Assembly (NCBI GenBank): GCA_036264355.1 | Contig: DATARD010000112.1 | Coordinates: forward strand, 18,643-82,642 | Origin: UBA5704 sp036264355 | Lineage (GTDB): Bacteria; Acidobacteriota; Thermoanaerobaculia; Multivoradales; UBA5704 | Direction: 5' to 3' | Length of the DNA: 64,000 nucleotides | Part shown: one piece after another, positions 50,298 to 59,600 of the stretch | How positions within the stretch are numbered: position 1 is the stretch's first letter | Layout of the letters: each line of letters opens with the position of its first letter | Notes under the pieces: generated by a model | Seen by the model: only the letters and a program-made list of their open reading frames with translations | What the model was told of the DNA's origin: nothing | The model's database searches: none | Position numbers and translations under genes: made by a program

Positions 50298-53200
50298 TCA
50301 CACCCCGAAATATCGCGCGTCTGGATGGTGGAACACCAGCGCGGAGACGCTGGCTTCGGGTTCCATCATGTCTCCTTCGGTCAGCTCGGCTCCGATCTCT
50401 TCCGGGCGGAGGGCTTCGAAGAGCTCGCGCTGGAAGGCGAGGTCGGGACAGGCGGGGTAGCCGAAGCTGTAGCGCTTGCCGCGGTAGCGGGCGGCGAGCT
50501 TGTCTTCCAGGGTGAGGTCGGGCGAGTCGGGGAAACCCCAGGCGGCTCGCAGCTTGGCGTGCAGGAGCTCGGCGGCGGCTTCGGCGGTTTCCAGGGCGAG
50601 GGCCGCGAAGGCGTGGCTCTTCAGATATTCGCCTTGGCTCTTCCAGGCTTCGACGCGGTCGCGGACTCCCTCTCCGGCGGTGGTGACGAAGAGGGCGACG
50701 TGATCGTTCGGGAGGACGAAGTCGGTGAGGCAGAGGCCGCCGTTTCGCGCTTGCCGCGGGAGGTCCCAGACGGCGGCCGGCCGGCCGGTCTCCGGACAGA
50801 GGAGGGTCAGGCGGTCGCCTTCGGCGCGCGCCGGGAAGAATCTCCAGACGGCGCGCACGTGCATCCCTCCCTGCCGTCCGATCTCTTTCAGCTCATCGAT
50901 CACCGCCTCCAGCTTGGCGAGCTTGGGATCGCTCTCTTCTTTCAATCTGCGGACGGAGCCCTTCAATCCCAAATGCTTGCCGTAGAGCATCTGCGGATTG
51001 AGGTACGACCACACTTCGTCGAGATCCAGCTCTTCGGTGTGGCGGGCGACGTCGGCCGGTTGCGGCACCGGAATGTCGCGGTGGACGACGTGGACGGCCG
51101 GCGCGGCGCCTTCGGACGGCTCGGCCGCCGAGGGGGTGTCGACGTTGTCCGCGGCGAGGAGGGCGGCGACCTCCTGCTCCAGGCTGGGCCTCGCGCCACC
51201 GTCCATCAGACGTTCGACGAGATTGAGGCCGTGCATGGCGTCTTTGGCGTAGGTGCAGAGACTGCCGTAGGCGGCGGCGATCTTGCGGTGGGTGAAGCGG
51301 CGGGTGAGGGCGGCGCCTCCGACGAGGAGCGGGGTGTCGATGCCGACCGCCGCGAGGTCTCCCGCGGTGATCACCATCTGTTGCGCGCTTTTCACCAGCA
51401 GACCGGAGAGGCCGATGATGTCCGGCTTGTGATCACGCACCGCCTGGATCAGTTTTTCGGACGGCACCTTGATCCCCAGGTTCACCACGGTGAAACCGTT
51501 GTTGGAGAGCACGATGTCGACCAGGTTCTTGCCGATGTCGTGTACGTCTCCCTTCACCGTGGCGAGGATGATCTTGCCGCGGCCGGCGCTGTCGGTCTTC
51601 TCCATGTGCGGCTCGAGGTAGTTGACCGCGGCTTTCATCACCTCGGCGCTCTGCAAGACTTCGGCGACGATGAGCTGGTTGTCGTTGAACAGGCGGCCGA
51701 CTTCGCTCATGCCGGCCATCAGCGGGCCGTTGATGATGTCGAGCGGCGCCGGCCAGCGCGGATCGGCGAGCGCGGTTTCGAGATCGGTCTCCAATCCTTC
51801 TTTGCTGCCTTCGACCACGGCGCGGGCGAGGCGTTCGTCGAGCGGCAGATCGGCGCGCGGCTTGGCGGTGGTCCCGGAGCCGGTCCGGCCGCGGAAGAAG
51901 GCGGTGAACTCTTCGACCGCCTTGTTGCCCGCTTCGACGTCGCCGACCGGCAGAAAGATGAGCGCTTCGGCGAGGTCGCGCTCTTCCTGCGGGATGTCGG
52001 CGTAGCGCGCCAGTTTTTCGGTGTTGACGATAGCGGCGTCGAGGCCGGCGCGGGTGCAGTGATAGAGGAAGACGGAGTTCAGCACCTCGCGGCCGGCGGC
52101 GGGCAGGCCGAAGCTGACGTTCGAGACGCCGAGCACGGTCTTGCAATCCGGAAAGACCTCTTTGAGGCTGCGCACGCCTTCGACGGTCTGCGCCGCCGAG
52201 CCGAGATAGGTGGCGTCGCCGGTGCCGCAGGGGAAGACGAGGGCGTCCCACCAGATGTCCTCGGGGCGGAGGCCCATCTCTTCGACCAGGATCTGGAAGC
52301 TACGGTGGGCGACTTCCATTTTGCGGTCGACGGTGACCGCCATCCCCTTCTCATCGATCAATCCGACGACGACCGCGGCGCCATAGCGCTTGGCGAGCGG
52401 CACGACTTTCTCGAAACGGACGAGACCGTCTTCCAGATTGATCGAATTGAGCACCGCCTTGCCCTGGCAGAAGGTGAGGCTGCGCTCCATCACCGCGGCG
52501 TCGGTCGAATCGATCATCAGGGGGACTTTGACCATGCGCACGAGGCGGTCGAGAAAGCCTTCCATGTCGGCGGTCTCGTCGCGGTCGGGGTCCTGGAGGC
52601 AGACGTCGAGCACCTGCGCCTGCGAGCGCACCTGGGCACGGCCGACCTCGGCGGCGGCCTCGAACTGTTTCTCCTGGATCAGGCGCTTGAATTTGCGGCT
52701 GCCGAGGACGTTGGTGCGCTCGCCGACCAGGAGCGGGCGGTTGTCGTCGGTCAGCTCGACGGCTTCGAGGCCGGAGACGAGGCTGCGGTGGTGGTGCGGC
52801 ACTTGCCGCGGCGCACGCCCACGGACGAGATCGACGAGAGCGGTGACGTGGGCATCGGTGGTGCCGCAACAACCGCCCACCAGGTTGAGCCAGCCGGCGT
52901 CGAGGAAGCGGGTGAAGGCGCGGACGAAGACTTCGGGCCCTTCGGTGTATTTCCCCTCTTCGTCCGGCAGGCCGGCGTTCGGCACGCAGGCGATGCGGGT
53001 GCGGCAGATCTCGGACAGGGTGCGGATGTGATCGGTCATCAGCTCCGGGCCGGTGGCGCAGTTCAGGCCGACGTAGAGCAGATCGGCGTGGAGCAGCGAC
53101 ACGGCGAGCGCCTCGGCGTCCTGGCCGCCCAGCATGGTGCCGGTGGTCTCGATGGTGGCGGAGACGGCGACGGGGATCTTCCAGCCGGCGTTGGCGAAGG

Positions 53201-53804
53201 CGCGGTCGATGCCGATCAGCGCCGCTTTGATGTTGCGGGTGTCCTGCGACGTCTCGACGAGCAGGTAGTCGGCGCCGCCCGCCATCAAGCCCTGCGCCTG
53301 GACACGGAAGTGCTCGATCAGCTCCTCGAAGGTGATGCCGCCGGTGACCGAGATCGCCTTGGTGGTCGGTCCCAGGGCACCGCAGACGAAGTGGATGTGA
53401 TCCGGCTCATCGTGGCGCGCGCAGGCGGCGCGGGCGATGCGCGCCGAGGCGGCGTTCAGCTCGTAAGCCCGGTGCGCGAGGCCGTATTCGGCGAGGACGA
53501 GCGGCGTGCCGCCGAAGGAATTGGTCTCGACGACGTCGCAGCCGGCGCTGAGATAGCTCTCGTGAACGCCGTCGACCACGTCGGGCCGGGTGGCGCAGAG
53601 GACTTCGTTGCACCCTTCGAGCTCCGGTCCGCCAAAGTCGTCGGCGGTGAGGTGCACACCCTGGAGCGCGGTGCCCGTGGCGCCGTCGAGGACCAGCACG
53701 CGCGCCTCCAGGGCGGCATGCAGCGCGGCGGTGCGCGCTGCGAGGTCCGCGGGACGGGGCGGAACGGGAATGGCGAAGATGTCGGAAGAATGGGCGGAAT
53801 TCAT
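50298..53804 (-). CDS. metH: Cobalamin-dependent methionine synthase
   Basis: A 1168-residue enzyme moving a methyl group from methyl-THF to homocysteine via B12. The domains are in the usual order. The homocysteine domain (D-G-A-T-G-T-A-L-Q; zinc cysteines in L-N-C-A-T-G and V-G-G-C-C-G-T-T) comes first, then the pterin-binding domain. The B12 domain follows (K-G-D-V-H-D-I-G-K-N, lower-ligand His), then the reactivation domain. The ATG at 53804 has GGGGAGAG upstream. A SAM-type riboswitch and terminator lie between metF and metH, so metH should be shut off when SAM is high. Confidence 0.96.
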   Translation of the reverse strand: MNSAHSSDIFAIPVPPRPADLAARTAALHAALEARVLVLDGATGTALQGVHLTADDFGGPELEGCNEVLCATRPDVVDGVHESYLSAGCDVVETNSFGGTPLVLAEYGLAHRAYELNAASARIARAACARHDEPDHIHFVCGALGPTTKAISVTGGITFEELIEHFRVQAQGLMAGGADYLLVETSQDTRNIKAALIGIDRAFANAGWKIPVAVSATIETTGTMLGGQDAEALAVSLLHADLLYVGLNCATGPELMTDHIRTLSEICRTRIACVPNAGLPDEEGKYTEGPEVFVRAFTRFLDAGWLNLVGGCCGTTDAHVTALVDLVRGRAPRQVPHHHRSLVSGLEAVELTDDNRPLLVGERTNVLGSRKFKRLIQEKQFEAAAEVGRAQVRSQAQVLDVCLQDPDRDETADMEGFLDRLVRMVKVPLMIDSTDAAVMERSLTFCQGKAVLNSINLEDGLVRFEKVVPLAKRYGAAVVVGLIDEKGMAVTVDRKMEVAHRSFQILVEEMGLRPEDIWWDALVFPCGTGDATYLGSAAQTVEGVRSLKEVFPDCKTVLGVSNVSFGLPAAGREVLNSVFLYHCTRAGLDAAIVNTEKLARYADIPQEERDLAEALIFLPVGDVEAGNKAVEEFTAFFRGRTGSGTTAKPRADLPLDERLARAVVEGSKEGLETDLETALADPRWPAPLDIINGPLMAGMSEVGRLFNDNQLIVAEVLQSAEVMKAAVNYLEPHMEKTDSAGRGKIILATVKGDVHDIGKNLVDIVLSNNGFTVVNLGIKVPSEKLIQAVRDHKPDIIGLSGLLVKSAQQMVITAGDLAAVGIDTPLLVGGAALTRRFTHRKIAAAYGSLCTYAKDAMHGLNLVERLMDGGARPSLEQEVAALLAADNVDTPSAAEPSEGAAPAVHVVHRDIPVPQPADVARHTEELDLDEVWSYLNPQMLYGKHLGLKGSVRRLKEESDPKLAKLEAVIDELKEIGRQGGMHVRAVWRFFPARAEGDRLTLLCPETGRPAAVWDLPRQARNGGLCLTDFVLPNDHVALFVTTAGEGVRDRVEAWKSQGEYLKSHAFAALALETAEAAAELLHAKLRAAWGFPDSPDLTLEDKLAARYRGKRYSFGYPACPDLAFQRELFEALRPEEIGAELTEGDMMEPEASVSALVFHHPDARYFGV

Positions 53805-53821
53805 CTCTCTCTCCCCAAATA

Positions 53822-53861
53822 GCAAAAGACCCGCTTCGCAGGCATCACGAGAGCGGGTCTT
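53822..53861 (-). terminator. Intrinsic terminator before metH
   Basis: On the minus strand AAGACCCGCT pairs with AGCGGGTCTT around a 20-nt stretch ending in the loop, followed by TTTTGCTATTT, about 20 nt before the metH start. Its position after the riboswitch aptamer fits transcription-attenuation control. Confidence 0.75.
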
Positions 53862-53902
53862 CCCCACCGGACACTTCGTTGTCGCTGTTTTGATCTCAGC
53901 GA

Positions 53903-54002
53903 CCGCATCCCCGCGGCGTGCTTCTCAGAGGCCGCGGGAGGGCACCTTGGGTGTCCGTCCCAGGTTGCCGAGCCCGGCGAAGCCGGGCCGCTCGTAATGC
54001 AG
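53903..54002 (-). promoter_or_regulatory. SAM-I/SAM-IV-clan riboswitch upstream of metH
   Basis: On the minus strand: P1 CTGCAT pairs with ATGCGG. Then come TACGAG, a P2 hairpin (GCCCGGC-TTCG-CCGGGC), the conserved CGGCAACC, a P3 hairpin (CCTGGG ... CCCAAGG) running into AGGTGCC, and a final P4-like stem (CCCGCGGC ... GCCGCGGG). GGCAACC and AGGTGCC are the SAM-binding core shared by SAM-I and SAM-IV riboswitches. The pattern looks closest to the SAM-I/IV variant group. Lies between metF and metH. Confidence 0.75.
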
Positions 54003-54057
54003 GACGAAGGATAGTGCGAAGAGTGGGGAGATGTAAAGAGCCTGCTGCTCCAGATCG

Positions 54058-55005
54058 TCACACCTTCAACCGCAGCATCAGGCTCTTGATCGCCGCGGCG
54101 CTCTGCATGACGTAGAAATGGAGGGACGGAGCGCCGTGGGCGAGGAGCTCTTCGCTCTGCTTCTGCGCCCACTCGACGCCGATGTCGGTGGCGTGCGCCG
54201 GGTCGGCGAGGACGGCGTCGGAGAGGCCGGGGGGGATCTCGACGTAGAAGTTGCGCGGCAGGTTCGAGAGTTGTTTCGCGGAGGTGAGGATCTTGAGGCC
54301 GGGGATGATCGGCACCGTGATCCCCTGCTCGCGGCAGAGGTCCACGAAGCGGAAGTAGTGGGCGTTGTGGAAGAACATCTGGGTGACGATGTAGTGCGCT
54401 CCGGCGTCCACCTTCTCCTTCACCCGGCGCACGTCGAGGACCAGGTTCGGCGCTTCGAAGTGCTTCTCCGGGTAACCGCCGACGCCGATGCAGAAGTCGG
54501 ACGGCTGGGCGTCCAGGAGGTCCTGCTCGAGGTATTTTCCCTGGTTCATCGTCGCGATCTGGCGGACCAGGTCGCAGGCGTAGTGGTTGGCGCTGCGGCC
54601 GTAGTGCAGCGGTTTCTGGAAGCCGCTGTCGTCGCCGCGCACGGCGAGCACGTTGTCGATGCCGAGGTATTTCAGCTCGATCAGGAAATCTTCGGTCTCC
54701 TCGCGGGTGAAGCCCTGGCAGAGGATGTGCGGAACGGCGTCGACGTGGTACTTGTTCTGGAGCAGGGCGCAGACGCCGAGGGTGCCGGGGCGCTTGCGCT
54801 TCACCCGCCGCTGGATGCCCTGCGGCGTCTCCTCGTAGATGACCTCCGCCGCGTGGCTGGTGATGTCGATGAAGGGCGGGCGGTACTTGACCAGGTCGTC
54901 GATCAGGGCGAGGAGGCCCTTCACATCGCCGCCCCGCAGCGGCGGAATGATCTCGAAGCTGATCGGCGGCTGGGCCGCGTTCGCCAGATGCTCGGTGACT
55001 TTCAT
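54058..55005 (-). CDS. metF: 5,10-methylenetetrahydrofolate reductase
   Basis: A 315-residue flavoprotein making methyl-THF for MetH. Signatures: S-F-E-I-I-P-P-L-R-G-G, F-I-D-I-T-S-H, V-L-A-V-R-G-D and A-H-Y-I-V-T-Q-M-F-F. ATG at 55005 starts at the natural MetF N-terminus; an upstream extension is not homologous. It is upstream of metH, with the riboswitch in the ~250-nt gap, so metF is transcribed regardless of SAM unless another element exists upstream of it. Confidence 0.94.
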   Translation of the reverse strand: MKVTEHLANAAQPPISFEIIPPLRGGDVKGLLALIDDLVKYRPPFIDITSHAAEVIYEETPQGIQRRVKRKRPGTLGVCALLQNKYHVDAVPHILCQGFTREETEDFLIELKYLGIDNVLAVRGDDSGFQKPLHYGRSANHYACDLVRQIATMNQGKYLEQDLLDAQPSDFCIGVGGYPEKHFEAPNLVLDVRRVKEKVDAGAHYIVTQMFFHNAHYFRFVDLCREQGITVPIIPGLKILTSAKQLSNLPRNFYVEIPPGLSDAVLADPAHATDIGVEWAQKQSEELLAHGAPSLHFYVMQSAAAIKSLMLRLKV

Positions 55006-55061
55006 CGCGCGACGGCAGCCTATCGTATAAAGTGCCGGCCCGTGAAGACTGTGGACAGACG

Positions 55062-55086
55062 CCCTCACCCCCGGCCCCTCTGGAGG
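55062..55086 (+). repeat. Partial copy of the REP-like element
   Basis: Shares the 20-nt left arm CCCTCACCCCCGGCCCCTCT with the element at 10618-10677. The right arm is GGAGG only, and this GGAGG sits at ribosome-binding distance from the next ATG. Confidence 0.7.
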
Positions 55087-55094
55087 CCTGGGGC

Positions 55095-56510
55095 ATGAGC
55101 GCCTGGCGGGGTGACCGTTCCCGCCAGGTCCTCCGCGTCCTCGGCGACGCGGCGGCGGCGCTCGCCTCCCTGGCCGGCGCTTTCGAGGTGCGCATCCACC
55201 TGCCGGTGCCGTTCACCCGCGGGCTGCTGCCGGCGGACCGCCTCTTCTTTCTCAGCCAGGAGTGGATCGCCGTCCTGGTCTTCCAGCTTGCGGATCTCTA
55301 TTTCTTCGGCTTCTACGACCGTCCCCGCCCGCAGGGGCGGACGGACATGGCCCGCCGGCTCGCCGGCGCCGTCGCCTTCCAGGCTCTCGCCCTGGTGGTC
55401 TACTATTATCTCGGCGACCGGACGTTTCCGCGTTCCACCCTGCTGCTCTATGCGCTCTTCGACTTCTTCCTCCTCTTCTCCTGGCGGCTTGCCGTCGACC
55501 GGCTCGGTGATCTCCGGGGGCGCCGGGAACGCCTGGAGCGGCGGGTGGCGGTGGTGGGCAGCGGCCAGGCGGCGCGCGAGATCGCCGGCGCGCTGCGGCT
55601 CCACAACTGGCACGGCCTCAAGGTGGCCGGCTATATCCTCCTGCCGCACGAGACCGCGCCGGAAACCGGCAGCGCGGCGGAGCTCGGCCCCTGCCTGGGC
55701 TCATTGGCCGAGCTCCCCGGCCTCCTCGCCGCCGGCGAGATCGACGACATCATCCTGGCCGACAGCGGCGACTCCTGGCAGACGCGGCTGATCGACCATC
55801 TCGCCGGCACCCGCCCGGACCGCACCAACGTCCTCCTCCTCCCCGGACCGTTCGAGAGCCTGATCGGCGGCATGCGCTACCGCTGGGTGCACGATCTGCC
55901 GCTCATCGAGGTGGTGCGCGAGTCGGAATGGCGGATCAGCCTGCCGGTGAAACGCCTGCTCGACCTCGCCGCGGGATCGCTCCTGCTCCTCCTCGCCCTC
56001 CCCGTCCTCGCCGTCTGCGCCGCGGCGGTGAAGCTCTCGTCGCCGGGACCGATCCTCTACCGCCAGATCCGGGTCGGCCGCGACCAGCGCCCGTTCACGC
56101 TGTGGAAGCTGCGCACCATGCAGGTCGACGCGGAGGCGGAAGCGGTCGAGGTGCTGGCGCAACTGGACGATCCGCGGCTCACGCCGATCGGCGCCTTCCT
56201 GCGCCGTCTCCGGCTCGACGAGCTGCCGCAGCTCGTCAACGTTCTCGCGGGGAGCATGAGCTTGGTCGGACCGCGCCCGGAGCGGCCCGGTTTCGTGCAG
56301 CGGTATCTCAAAGAAGTGCCGGGCTATGCCGAGCGCTTCTCCCTCGCGCCCGGTCTCACCGGCCTCGCCCAGGTCAACGGCGATTACCATTCGAGCCCCC
56401 AGAACAAGCTGCGCTATGAGCTGGCCTACATGGCCAACTGGAATATCTGGCTCGATCTTTCGATTCTTCTGCGTACGGTCAAGATCGTTCTCACGTCGCG
56501 AGGCGTGTGA
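55095..56510 (+). CDS. Polyprenyl glycosylphosphotransferase (WbaP/WcaJ-type)
   Basis: A 471-residue membrane enzyme that starts exopolysaccharide or O-antigen units by transferring a sugar-phosphate to undecaprenyl phosphate. Several N-terminal helices and a nucleotide-binding-like domain (V-A-V-V-G-S-G-Q-A-A-R-E-I-A) precede the bacterial sugar transferase domain. There K-R-L-L-D-L-A-A-G, P-G-P-I-L-Y-R-Q-I-R-V-G, F-T-L-W-K-L-R-T-M and L-R-R-L-R-L-D-E-L-P-Q-L are the classic motifs. ATG at 55095 has GGAGG, donated by a REP-like repeat, 8 nt before it. Confidence 0.93.
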   Translation: MSAWRGDRSRQVLRVLGDAAAALASLAGAFEVRIHLPVPFTRGLLPADRLFFLSQEWIAVLVFQLADLYFFGFYDRPRPQGRTDMARRLAGAVAFQALALVVYYYLGDRTFPRSTLLLYALFDFFLLFSWRLAVDRLGDLRGRRERLERRVAVVGSGQAAREIAGALRLHNWHGLKVAGYILLPHETAPETGSAAELGPCLGSLAELPGLLAAGEIDDIILADSGDSWQTRLIDHLAGTRPDRTNVLLLPGPFESLIGGMRYRWVHDLPLIEVVRESEWRISLPVKRLLDLAAGSLLLLLALPVLAVCAAAVKLSSPGPILYRQIRVGRDQRPFTLWKLRTMQVDAEAEAVEVLAQLDDPRLTPIGAFLRRLRLDELPQLVNVLAGSMSLVGPRPERPGFVQRYLKEVPGYAERFSLAPGLTGLAQVNGDYHSSPQNKLRYELAYMANWNIWLDLSILLRTVKIVLTSRGV

Positions 56511-56537
56511 GCAATTTCTGCGACCAACTCTAACTTA

Positions 56538-56566
56538 TTGACCGTGGAGCCCTTTGGGGCTATCAT
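56538..56566 (+). promoter_or_regulatory. Promoter for the C25 peptidase gene
   Basis: TTGACC at 56538-56543, a 17-nt spacer and TATCAT at 56561-56566, giving a leader of about 43 nt before the ATG at 56616. Confidence 0.6.
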
Positions 56567-56615
56567 CAGTGAAATTCCCTGGGTCTGTACTTTGGTGCCC
56601 GCTGGGAGCGGCCGT

Positions 56616-59600
56616 ATGGAAGATCATTTTCTGTTTCACCGCTGCATCCGGGGCTCCTTCGTCCTGATCCTCGGAGCACTGTCTTCTCTCCCGGTTTATG
56701 CCGGATCGATTCCAACCGGCGAGCTCCACATGCCGCAGGGGAACACCGCCGGGACCACCGACGGCGACTACGTCACCACCACCACCGCGAACGGCGGGCT
56801 CGGCACGAGCTATCACTATTGGATTGAAGTTCCGCCCGGCCTTGGCCATCTGGTCGTCGAGATCTTCGACGCCGACGTCGGCGCCGGCGGCGCCGCCGAC
56901 CAGACCGGTGTACGCGACAGGACCCGGGGCACCTATTCCACGACAGCCACCTACACGCTGCTCCGGCCGGACGGCACGACGGCTGCGACCCTGAGCTGCA
57001 CCTCGGCGGTCTCGGCGACCTGCCCGGACAACGCCTGGGTCGCGATCCTCGACAGCATGACGGCACAGAACACAGCAGCCGGCCATTGGGAGCTGCGCGT
57101 CGCGATGGGCGCCGGAACCGATATCAACGCCATCGGCATCCGGGCGCACGACGGCACCCCGGGCGGCGGCGGCACCGAGCTCAACATCTACGCGGATTCG
57201 ATCTTTTCGATCGGCGTCCACCCGCCGGCTACCGGGACGAACACCCATAACTACACGGTCTACCCCTACCTCACCTCGGGTTGCACGGCGTCGGAGAACG
57301 ATTTCGACTACGACAGCGACAGCGGCGGCACGGTCGGTGTGGGCTCGCTCAAATTCACCAGCCGCGGCGGCGGCTTCACGCAGACAATCGCCAGCGCCGC
57401 TCTCTCCGCGAACAACACCTGGGCGCGCACCACACTCACCACCTGGACCTCCGACCAGCTCTCGAGCGACTACGGGATCTGGACCCTGGCGGCCTCGATC
57501 AACTCCTACAACAATGGCGGCCAGAACGGCAACTACGCCGACATCTTTCTGGGGAACTACCAGATCGCGACCAACCCGCCGACCGCCAATCCGCCGGCCA
57601 ACTCGTTCCGCATCTATGTGCCGACCGACGCCGGAGGAGCGCCGGCCAAGCCGTACCTGTCCCAGCAGTTGACCTATGGCGGCTGCGGCGCCGGCAACGA
57701 CGGCCCGAACCCGCCGGTCAACGGCTCGACGAGCTGTTACACGATCACCGTGCAGATGGTGAATCCCACGGCGCAGGCGATCACCTTCTCCACGACCCAT
57801 CTGGTGACCGCCAACGTCCCCGGCACCCGCGTGCTCTACGCTGGCAACGGCCTGGTCAGCCAGGGCACGATCACCGCGCAGCCGGCGGTGGGCGGCAGCG
57901 GCAACATCACCTGGAACCCGGGCACGGTGGCGGCGGGCACCACGGCGACCCTGTCCTACCAGCTCAAGGTGAAGCCGACCGCGGCGGGGCAGCGCAACCC
58001 GATGACCGGCACCGTGGCTTCCGGCAACGGCACGCGGGCGCAGTATGTGGACGAAACGGGGAACACGACACAGACCCGGGCCCTGCTCACCTTCGGTCCG
58101 ATCTGCGAGTTGGCGACCACGGTCGGCCTGATCACCGAAGCGGTGGTCTCGGACGTCCATGCCTGGCGCAGCGAGCATGGCGGCGTGCAGGTGGAATGGC
58201 GGACGGCCTCGGAGACGGGGACGGCCGGCTTCTACCTCCACCGCTGGGACAAGACAGCGCGGCGCTGGATACGGGTGAACGATGACAAGTCGGGGCTGCT
58301 CGCCGCCGTCGCCGCGACCCGGAGCGCGCCGCAGGGCGGCACCTACCGCTTCCTGGACGAGGGCGCTTCCCCGATGGAGCCCCAGATCTACATGCTGGAG
58401 GAGGTCGAGGCCGGCGGCAGGCACCGGACGCACGGCCCCTACGCGCTGGCGGTGGACTGGCGGCGGGGCACGCGGGAAGACGGCGACGCTTACGAGCGCG
58501 CCGCGCGGCCGGCCACCGGCCGCGGAGCGGCTCCCGCGACGGCCGCTCTCAAGACCGCGGTCACCGGCGGTCCGTCCGGCGTGCACCTGACGATCCGCGA
58601 CTCCGGTCTCTACCGTCTCGCGAGCAGCGACATCGCGGCCTGGCTCGGCATGCAGCAGAAGGACGTCGAATCGCTGCTCAGCAAGGGCAAGGTCGATCTG
58701 AGCCGCGGCGGCCAGCCGGTGGCGTGGCAGCCCGACACGACGGCCGACCCGCAGGGGAAGAAGGCGACCGGCCTCTTCTTCTACGGCGAGGCGCTCGGCA
58801 GCGTGTACAACGCCGGCAGCGTCTACCACCTGCAACGCGCTAGCGGGAATGGCCTCGTGATGCAGATGCAGACGGCGACGGCGGCGAGCGCCGGAGACCG
58901 CACCTTCGCCGCCCAACTGCACGTCGAGCAGGACGCCTTCCCCGGCACCGTCCTCGATCTCGACCCCGAGTCGGACTACTGGTTCTGGGACTTCCTCCAG
59001 GCCGACGACCCGACCTACGGCCACCGCACCTTCAGCTCCGATGCTCCCGGATTGGCAACTGGCGCGGCCAGCCTGACCGTCAACCTCCAGGGCGCCACCG
59101 CCAGCGGCGTGGCCGGCGAGCACCACGTGCTGGTCGCCTTGAACGGCACTCCGCTCGGCGACACCTCCTGGCAGGGGATCACGGCGCAGAGCGCGGTGTT
59201 CAATGTGCCGGCGGGCGTGCTCCTGGCGAGTGGCAACCAGATCAGCCTGACGGCGGAGATCGGCAACGGCGCGCCCTACAGCATCGTCTACGTCAACTCC
59301 TTCGACCTCTCCTACCGGCGCACCCTGCGCGCCGTGGGCGACGTCCTGGCGTTCACCGCGGAGACGGCGCAAGGTCTCGCCGTGGCGGGCTTCTCCAATC
59401 CGGCGGTCCGCCTGCTCGACGTCAGCGATCCGCTGCACCCGCGCTGGATCAAGGCGGCGGCGCAGGCCGATCCCGCGGCGCCGGGCACCTGGCGGCTCGG
59501 CTTCGTGCCGCAGGCGGGAGCGCGCTACCTGGCCGCGGCGCCCGCCGCGCTGAAAGCTCCGGCCGCTCTGCGCGCCTGGAGCGTTCCGTCCCTGCTCTCC

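Noticed and set aside
50034..53822. A 1262-codon open frame antisense to metH
   Set aside because: metH on the minus strand has all catalytic motifs; the plus frame has no recognisable domain.
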